Below, piece after piece: positions 57,596 to 64,000 of a stretch of DNA of 64,000 nucleotides (the stretch's first letter is position 1; each line of letters opens with the position of its first letter). Origin of the DNA: Guyanagaster necrorhizus (Eukaryota > Basidiomycota > Agaricomycetes > Agaricales > Physalacriaceae); assembly GCF_019112545.1 (NCBI RefSeq), contig NW_025064882.1, positions 279,676 through 343,675 on the forward strand, in the 5' to 3' direction. Position numbers and translations under genes: made by a program. The notes under the pieces were generated by a model. That model was not told the origin of the DNA, did no database searches, and saw only the letters and a program-made list of their open reading frames with translations.

Positions 57596-58191
57596 ATGTC
57601 CGACCTCAAAGTTGACGGCTTCAAGGCGCGCTGCCCTCATTATCCACGCTAATTACATACTGACGCGTGACGTGTACCAGTCCTCTGCCTTCCTCGCCGC
57701 CCTTGGCTCGTCCTTTGCGGCGTACACCGACGCCGAGAAGAAGAATCAGATCAAAAAGGTGCGAGCATTCGTTACGTTCTGTCGTATTTGCTCTTAATAT
57801 TTCCTAGACCAATGGTGTCTTTGAGCTGCAAGTGACGAACGGCGAGGGTAAGAAGGCAGTCTGGACCATCGACCTGAAGAAGAAGGGTGAGGTTACAACG
57901 GGGCCGCCTCCAACGAAAGCCGACATCATCATTACTGTTTCCGACGATACTTTGGCGGATCTGGCGTCAGGCAAGGTGAGTTCTGTACTTCATTGGCAGG
58001 CCCCCCACAAGCTGACGCACCTGCACTCCCAAGCTCAATGGCCAAAAGGCGTTCATGACCGGAAAACTCAAGACAAAAGGAAACATTATGCTTGCAACCA
58101 AACTTGACGCTGTGCTGAAGGTATATTCTCCTCTAATTAAAAATCAAAAACGTGTTCAAATTGTGCATAGGAGGCCAAAGCTAAGCTATAG
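57596..58191 (+). CDS. SCP2-domain sterol/lipid carrier with peroxisomal PTS1 signal
   Basis: Single-domain sterol carrier protein 2, expected to bind fatty acyl or sterol ligands in peroxisomes. Five exons (57596-57625, 57681-57758, 57808-57975, 58034-58120, 58171-58191) give 127 residues, the normal size. Motifs: [78 protein letters not shown] and a C-terminal EAKAKL. The final AKL is a PTS1 import signal, coded mainly by a seven-codon last exon. Intron 1 (57626-57680) needs a GC donor (GCGCGC) to give the usual N-terminus; a GT donor ten bases upstream would drop VDGFK. Confidence 0.9.
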
Positions 58192-58328
58192 TGTATACCG
58201 CTTTCTACCATCTCGCCGTACATACCGTCAGCGAGGATGAAATGTACCGCTCGTGAATTAGTGAGTGGGAGACATGAACACCGAACAAAAACAAAGTATA
58301 AGGCAATAAAATATCCACGTTAGAGTCA

Positions 58329-61326
58329 TCAGAACATGCTTCCGAACAAACCACGCTGTCGACGCGGTGCTGACTGAGGATCTGCTCGAAGCGTTGACAA
58401 ACTATTCAGCTGCTTCATGACCTTCGGGAAAATGAGCACCAGGTCATCGAATCATGTGGACTAGTCACCTCTTCCAATTTATCCTTCCGCTGCTGTAAAT
58501 CTAGGTGCGCTCTCACTGCAGGGTTTTCACGCGCAAACTCGATGATTTCTTGGCGGTCGAGGTCATACAGTAGCCGAGAGTCTATTTCACGAGGAAACTG
58601 CAAAGGAGGTGAGATCCTGTCCTGTCACGAGGAAACTGACGTACCTGATAGAAGAACTGGTCCAATAATTCGATATTGATGAACATGGCCGACGTGTACG
58701 CCAGCTTGTCAGCCACAACATTAAGGAAAGCCTCAGGACAAAGAACATCGCTACCAGGCCCCGCCTTGCATCGCTTCGAACGTAAGGCTGCCAGACGCAA
58801 TTTCAGGACGTTTAACCGGTCATTGTACAAAATGGCATGACGTGCTAGAAACGTCGTGAGCTTCCAGCCCGATACAAACATGGTCAACTCACCATCCAGT
58901 ATCTGAGCAGGGGCATACTTGTAAGATTCTGGAGCCAGCTCAGGCTCTTCAGAGTCCGACTCCCACTTCCTGGCCTTCCTCTTCCTGTCTTCCTCTTCCA
59001 AATTCCTAACGTACCCAATCAACCCACCCAACCGTCGACTACCACCAGCCTTCTTCCTTAATTCTTTCAACTTCGTCTCGCACATACTCAACTCCTTCTC
59101 AAACAAATCAATCGCTTTCTGTCTGCCCTGCTCCCACTCACGGTCATCGACTTCGACCTCATATTTAAACGGCTTGATACAGTTCTCGACCTGATCTGAC
59201 GTGACACCGATTCGATCTCTCAGAATCATGTGCGAGAACTGGATCAGCCTCTCCGCGGCCCGTGGGTGGTAGTTGAAAGGATCTGCTGATGCAATAGAGT
59301 CGATTAAAGCCCTTAGTCCGTCAGCGACAAGCAACGTCGAGTCTCGGCCAACACCTGACTTGGTCAAAAGCGACGATGCGGCTTCCAACTTGTGTCGCCA
59401 AAAACTGTCTACACTCTCAGGCTTCACGCGAGCGTCTGCTGCCAGTTCACCAAGCTCTGGTGCACGCTTATCGAGCCAGTAAAGTTGCTCAAGCACATCC
59501 ATGACTTTGTCATCCAACATGCTCTTCAGCTTCTCCCGTATGATAGGCCGATGAAATTGCTGCGTGGCGTCCTTGAATCGTAGCTTTAGCGTGTCCATTG
59601 TCTCAGCGACGTATGACTCCGCTGTGATGCGTCGGTCGTTGTATTGTACCTTGAACTGATACGTCGCTTCTTCGAGTTCAAGTTGTACAGCGTTTGTGAT
59701 GCCATGTAATGACGACGCCATGGACGACTCCAGAACCTCCATCAATCGGCGTCTCAGCGTATCTGTTCCAACCATTAAGGAAGACGAGCTACCGAAGATA
59801 TCCCGGTGCGAAGCAAAGTAATCGCTCTCGGCCTTGCGTATCAGCGAGGTCGAGGTCTGCGCCCTTCCTTTGCTATCCGGAGATTTGGACACCACACCGA
59901 CATATCCTAAGTGAAGGGGGTATCGATTACCAGACAAGATGGACGCGCCCTGCTCTGGTTCCACCAGATCCATCTTTGTTATCACGCCGATAGTGCGAAG
60001 GCCCAGAGGATCAACCTTCCGGCTGGCCCTCAGAGCAGGAGAGTTGGCAAGATCGACATCGGCAGCACAGACTGCCAGGATAATATTGGGTTCTTTGATG
60101 TACTTTTCACAGAGACCAGCGATCTTCTCTTTGAGCGATTCTGGCTGGTCCATAGAAGAAATTTGAACGTATCCGGGAAGGTCAATGAGGGTAAGGTCGG
60201 GTACGTTGGGAGAGTATATTCGCAGGTCGATAGGTTCATTGGAAACGGCTTCAGAAGTGGGTACGGCGAGGTTGAGCTCAGTGAGGGTACGTTGAATGAC
60301 GTTAAAATCCTTTATTCTACCAAGACCCATCCCAGGGAATTCCCCGTATTCAACGGCCTTTCCATCGGCAGCAGGTATGTGGACCAAAGTCAATTCGATG
60401 GGTCGGCGCGTCACCATGTTATTACCTCTGTATATACATTAGCACATAACCAATATATGAACCGAAGGAAGACGTACTTGGGCAGAAACTCGTGTCCGAC
60501 GATCGCCTCCAACACTGAACTCTTCCCAGAGCTCTGACTTCCAATGACCACAATACTCGGCAGCTTGAGCGCATCGCTCTGATCGATGCTGAGCAGCATA
60601 CTGCGAATTTCTATCAGCTTTCTTGTCAGGTGCATGAGGCCATTCTGCCGGACGTCAAGAGTGGAAGGAGATTCGTCGTTGGGCGAAGACATGGTTGCAG
60701 CGACGAGGGCCGCGACCACTGCTTCGTCTGTTGGTGGCTTCTTGTTGGATTGCCTTTCGCTCTCGCCTTCACCACTGCCTTCCTTGCGTCGCCGCTTTCC
60801 AAAAAAGTCCTTAATAAACTTGGCAGCGCCGGTCTCTGGTATGTCTGGCAGCTTGACTTCTGAGACGCGAGACCGAACGGCCTTCAAGCTATCGCTTGCT
60901 GAGTCGAACATGTCGGTCGCGGTATCTTGTACGGTATTAAACCAGGCCTGTGACCGACTCCTCAGCTCTAAGAGATAGCTGTGAGCGTTCGAATACACGG
61001 ATGCGACACGGTAACGCACCTTCAAACTTGTAATTCGCATACCCAAATCCCCCAGCCCCTATCGTCGCCCCCGCTATAGGCACCCGGAACGCCCTCGCAA
61101 CAAATCTCGGTATTGAGGAGTACGAAATGGCGCGCACATGCATGCGACGGAGACTCTGGACGGGCGACGCATATCGATGTCGGAGGGACCCCGTTGCAAA
61201 AAAGGTAGTGAACTGGCGGTGTACAGGTCGTGGCAGCTCTGCATGTCGCCGCGAGGTGCTCAGTCCATATGTGACCGCTTTCTGGGCCTTGAGTACCGAA
61301 GACAGTGGTCGTCGTGTAACATGCAT
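58329..61326 (-). CDS. MGM1: Mitochondrial dynamin-related GTPase Mgm1/OPA1
   Basis: Drives inner-membrane fusion and cristae shape. Five exons (61326-61020, 60967-60478, 60427-58645, 58597-58469, 58421-58329) give 933 residues. An Arg-rich presequence of about 75 residues is followed by a short hydrophobic segment with [16 protein letters not shown]. GTPase motifs are G1 [24 protein letters not shown] and GVITKMDL. Middle and C-terminal stalk/lipid-binding regions follow, and the protein ends [10 protein letters not shown]. Rhomboid cleavage of the yeast protein takes place in the N-terminal hydrophobic part, and a similar Gly/Ala-rich stretch is present here. It is divergent from the SERINC gene with 121 bp between starts and convergent with the SCP2 gene. 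Confidence 0.95.
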
Positions 61327-61447
61327 ACCGGCGACAATATACGACGCCTGATGCCGCTTTGACTTTACCTTATTATGTAATACCCACAGTTGCCCCTGGC
61401 CCCTAACCCTAGACAGAATTGCTAACTGCCTCCACCATCACCCAAGC
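61327..61447. promoter_or_regulatory. Divergent promoter region MGM1 / SERINC
   Basis: 121 bp between outward-facing starts. Shared promoter inferred from the spacing. Confidence 0.45.
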
Positions 61448-63289
61448 ATGGGTTTGCTTTTCTCCTTCCCCATTCTGGGAGGCCTAAGTTCCATTGCGTC
61501 GTCATGCCTCGCTGGACTTGCCTTCTGCTGCACCTCGACAGCCGGTATGCAGGACTGTCTATTCGTCGTCCAGTACTTACACTGCAACAGCATCCATGTT
61601 CTTCAAGTCTTGTAACTGCAATTCATCAATAGCGACCCGTGTTGGATTTGCGGTATGGTCTATCCACTGTTTCTCGAACGATTCTTACTGTTTTCCCAGA
61701 TAATCTTCTGTTTGAATTCAATACTCGCCTGGGTAATGAAGACAGACATTGCCATAAAGCAAATAGAGAAATGGAGCTACGACTACATCAAGATGGACTG
61801 CGAAGGCGATAAATGCTACGGCGTCCTGGCGGTAAGTCATATCATTAGGCTCCTGATGTTGTACTGACTCTGAAGCCAGGTGCATCGTATCTGCTTCGCT
61901 CTTGCTCTCGTCCATACCATCCTCGGTCTTTCGCTCGTCGGCGTTCGGGACACTCGTGATAAACGGGCTGCAATTCAGAACGGGTGCGTTTTCTAACCAT
62001 CAATACAAGCATGTCTCTGACCTCTTTCAGGTGGTGGGGCCCCAAAGTCCTCCTTTGGTTGGTCTTCGTCGTCGTTTCCTTCTTCATACCGAACCCGTTT
62101 TTCATGTTCTGGGGAAATTACGTGTCTATGATTGGCGCCACTCTCTTCATTCTCCTAGGCCTGGTTCTCCTCGTCGATTTCGCCCATTCGTGGTCGGAAA
62201 CATGTCTAGACAATTGGGAGAATTCTTCTACCGGCTCGAATTTCTGGCAGTGGGTCCTCATCGGATCTACCGCAGCAATGTACATCTTCACAATTACCAT
62301 GACGGGCCTCCTGTACGGTTTCTTTGCTGGTTCAGGTTGTACGCTCAACCGCTTCTTCACATCGTTCAACCTGGCGCTCTCAATTGTTGTCACAATCATG
62401 TGTGTTCACCCGGTGGTCCAAGAGTACAATCCCAGATCTGGATTGGCGCAATCAGGGATGGTTACTGCTTACTGCACATACTTAATTGTGTCTGCTGTGA
62501 GCAATCACACCGATGAAAACCAGTCGTGCAATCCGCTGAATAATGGGACCGGAACACGTACAGTTGCAGTTGTTCTTGGTGGCGTTTTTACTTTTTTGGC
62601 CATTGCATATTCAACCACACGCGCTGCCACACAAAGTCGGGCTTTGGTTGGCAGCAAGAGCAAGAAGACGGGGCCCGTCCATTTGTCGGGAAGTGACCAT
62701 CTAGATGGCCATGCAGAGATGGGCGTCGTGAACACGCAACCTAGTCGTACAGAGTCACCGCGATATCAAGCATTGTTAGCTGCAGTCGAAGCCGGGTGAG
62801 TTACGTCGTACCTAGGCGGATTCTTGGTAGCTAATGCCGTACGATCAGAGCAATCCCAGCATCGGCTCTCGACGAAGAAGAGTCGGATGATGAAGAAGAA
62901 GCTGTCGGTGAAACGCGGGATGATGAACGTTCAGGAACTCGTTACAACGTAAGTTGTTTTCAGTGTTTCGCGTTTCTTGCTGAACTTCTTTTCCAGTATT
63001 CCTGGTTCCATGTTATTTTTGCAATGGCGACGATGTATGTAGCCATGCTACTGACGGACTGGTGAGTAACGTCATTACGCTGGCAGCAGAGGTCTCAACG
63101 GACTCTAGGAATATCGTATCCAGCAAACCGATATCGACACCTGTGGATCCAAACTCGGACGTATACATAGGGCGGTCTGAAGTGGCGATGTGGATGCGAG
63201 TCGTGTCTAGCTGGGTGTGCATGCTGCTGTACATGTGGAGCCTTCTTGCGCCTGCAATCATGCCTGACAGGTTTGCCGAGGATTACTAG
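61448..63289 (+). CDS. TMS1: SERINC/TMS1-family membrane protein
   Basis: Multi-pass membrane protein of the serine incorporator family, reported in phospholipid distribution or serine-lipid synthesis. Eight exons (61448-61544, 61591-61652, 61700-61831, 61880-61983, 62031-62795, 62849-62948, 62997-63061, 63109-63289) give 501 residues, the family size. Motifs: SCLAGLAFCC, ASMFFKSCNCNSSIATR, CFALALVHTILGLSLVGVRD, FFIPNPFFMFWGNYVS and WSETCLDNWE. A conserved end follows (MLLTDWNIVSS, WMRVVSSWVCMLLYMWSLLA, APAIMPDRFAEDY). The loop before the last two helices is acidic. About ten TM helices are expected. Confidence 0.95.
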
Positions 63290-63448
63290 GGACTGTACTA
63301 TATGTTTTCTGGATACATTTTATGATACATTGAACATAAATTGACGAAACATCGCAATACTATTGGACAAGGTGTCGGCCGAAAGTCCGAACTAGTCTTT
63401 ATTTACCTTTTGCAAGACGCGACCTCGACAAAAATCATCTGTTTGGCA

Positions 63449-64000
63449 ATGCCAGCCCTCTGCTCTCGTGTCCAGCCTTGGGTACGATGGTTGCAATACC
63501 GCACGTTTGCCACAACGGTGGCCACGCCTTCGAGGACGCCGCAGACGGTCATCGAAAAGGTGGTGCAGCGATATGCAGTTGGATTTCCTGAAGGAAAGGC
63601 AGTCAAGGCGGGCGACTACGTGATGATACGCCCAGAGCATGTCATGACCCACGACAACACTGGACCCGTCATCACTAAGTGTGCATCCCTCTTTTCTTCG
63701 CCTCGACCGCCGCCTGACCGCAGAGCAGATTCAAATCCATTGGGGCGACCAGGATTCATAATACTTCCCAGCCTGTCTTCACTCTCGATCACGACGTGCA
63801 GAATAGGTCGCAGAAGAACCTCGCAAAGTACGCTAGCATCGAGACCTTTGCCCGGCAGCATGGTATCGACTTTTATCCGTCTGGCCGGGGAATAGGGCAT
63901 CAAGTCTTGGTCGAGGAGGGATACGCCTTCCCTCACACCCTCACCGTCGCCAGTGATAGCCATAGCAACATGTACGGCGGCGTCGGATGCGTCGGCACAC
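63449..64000 (+). CDS. LYS4: Homoaconitase, mitochondrial (LYS4), truncated at window end
   Basis: Second enzyme function of the alpha-aminoadipate lysine pathway of fungi: dehydration/hydration of homocitrate-derived intermediates, with a 4Fe-4S cluster, in mitochondria. Exons so far: 63449-63678 and 63729 onward. The start chosen, [18 protein letters not shown], gives a mitochondrial presequence; the longer upstream frame from 63341 is less likely. Then come [69 protein letters not shown] and [19 protein letters not shown], which match homoaconitase better than aconitase. The cluster cysteines lie beyond the window. Confidence 0.93.

Noticed and set aside
63341..63448. Longer N-terminus for LYS4 starting at 63341
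   Set aside because: The upstream 36 residues add nothing like a presequence, while the start at 63449 gives a typical Arg-rich mitochondrial signal.
1..64000. CRISPR arrays, rRNA, tRNA, telomere repeats, bacterial operon features
   Set aside because: None was seen on reading both strands. The window is eukaryotic nuclear DNA with spliceosomal introns.

Overview
The window looks like nuclear DNA of a filamentous basidiomycete, most likely a mushroom-forming Agaricomycete. The support is short introns (mostly about 45-60 nt), tightly packed genes with divergent and convergent neighbours, chromodomain Ty3/gypsy retrotransposons and F-box pseudogenes of the mushroom type. No bacterial features, tRNA, rRNA or CRISPR array was seen.

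Left part, 1 to about 38,620: a decayed transposon island almost free of the dinucleotide CG. It holds nested Ty3/gypsy elements. Element B (20931-28991, minus strand, 461-bp LTRs) sits inside element C (14414-30486, plus strand, 496-bp LTRs), and C lies inside an LTR-like sequence (D, from 14103). Element A (LTR 5813-6272) sits inside the gag of a C-family copy, E (LTR 7086-7582). Further pieces are a C-family gag (34741-35689), a near-perfect 2 x 902-bp inverted LTR-gag duplication (35690-37862) and an integrase fragment of a third family (37863-38340). Between them lie decayed F-box genes (8040-9929, about 10800-11510, a stub at 31547) and a dispersed repeat of about 835 bp.

Most notable in the island: (i) both main families carry a short sequence about 32-34 nt downstream of an LTR TATA box that is complementary to the primer-binding site, as in Tf1/sushi self-priming; (ii) element C has a decayed antisense, apparently spliced gene between pol and its 3' LTR, coding for a coiled coil followed by a Zn2Cys6-like cysteine array, which reads in frame across the B insertion; (iii) LTR twins differ by CA versus TG swaps, the trace of lost CpGs.

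Right part, 38,625 to 64,000: normal CpG content and ordinary housekeeping genes. In order: inositol polyphosphate 5-phosphatase (-), ribosomal protein uS10/S20 (-), spliceosomal CWC16/CCDC130-type protein (+), ARID/SWI1-like chromatin remodelling subunit (-), TMEM41/VTT membrane protein (-), ribosomal protein eS28 (+), DapA-family aldolase (+), RAD51 paralogue (-), a small unknown gene (-), a kinase-like pseudogene (+), a TehA/SSU1-type transporter with a homopolymer frameshift (-), an SCP2-domain peroxisomal protein (+), the dynamin-related GTPase Mgm1/OPA1 (-), a SERINC/TMS1 membrane protein (+) and a truncated homoaconitase LYS4 (+). I spliced these models by hand. Every model described as complete sums to a multiple of three, except the transporter, which is one base short. 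At least four of these genes need GC-AG introns, which is unusually dense.

The genes are unrelated in function and do not form a pathway cluster. The main biology of the window is the contrast between the CpG-stripped island and the gene-dense euchromatin, with a switch within about ten bases of the 5-phosphatase stop codon.
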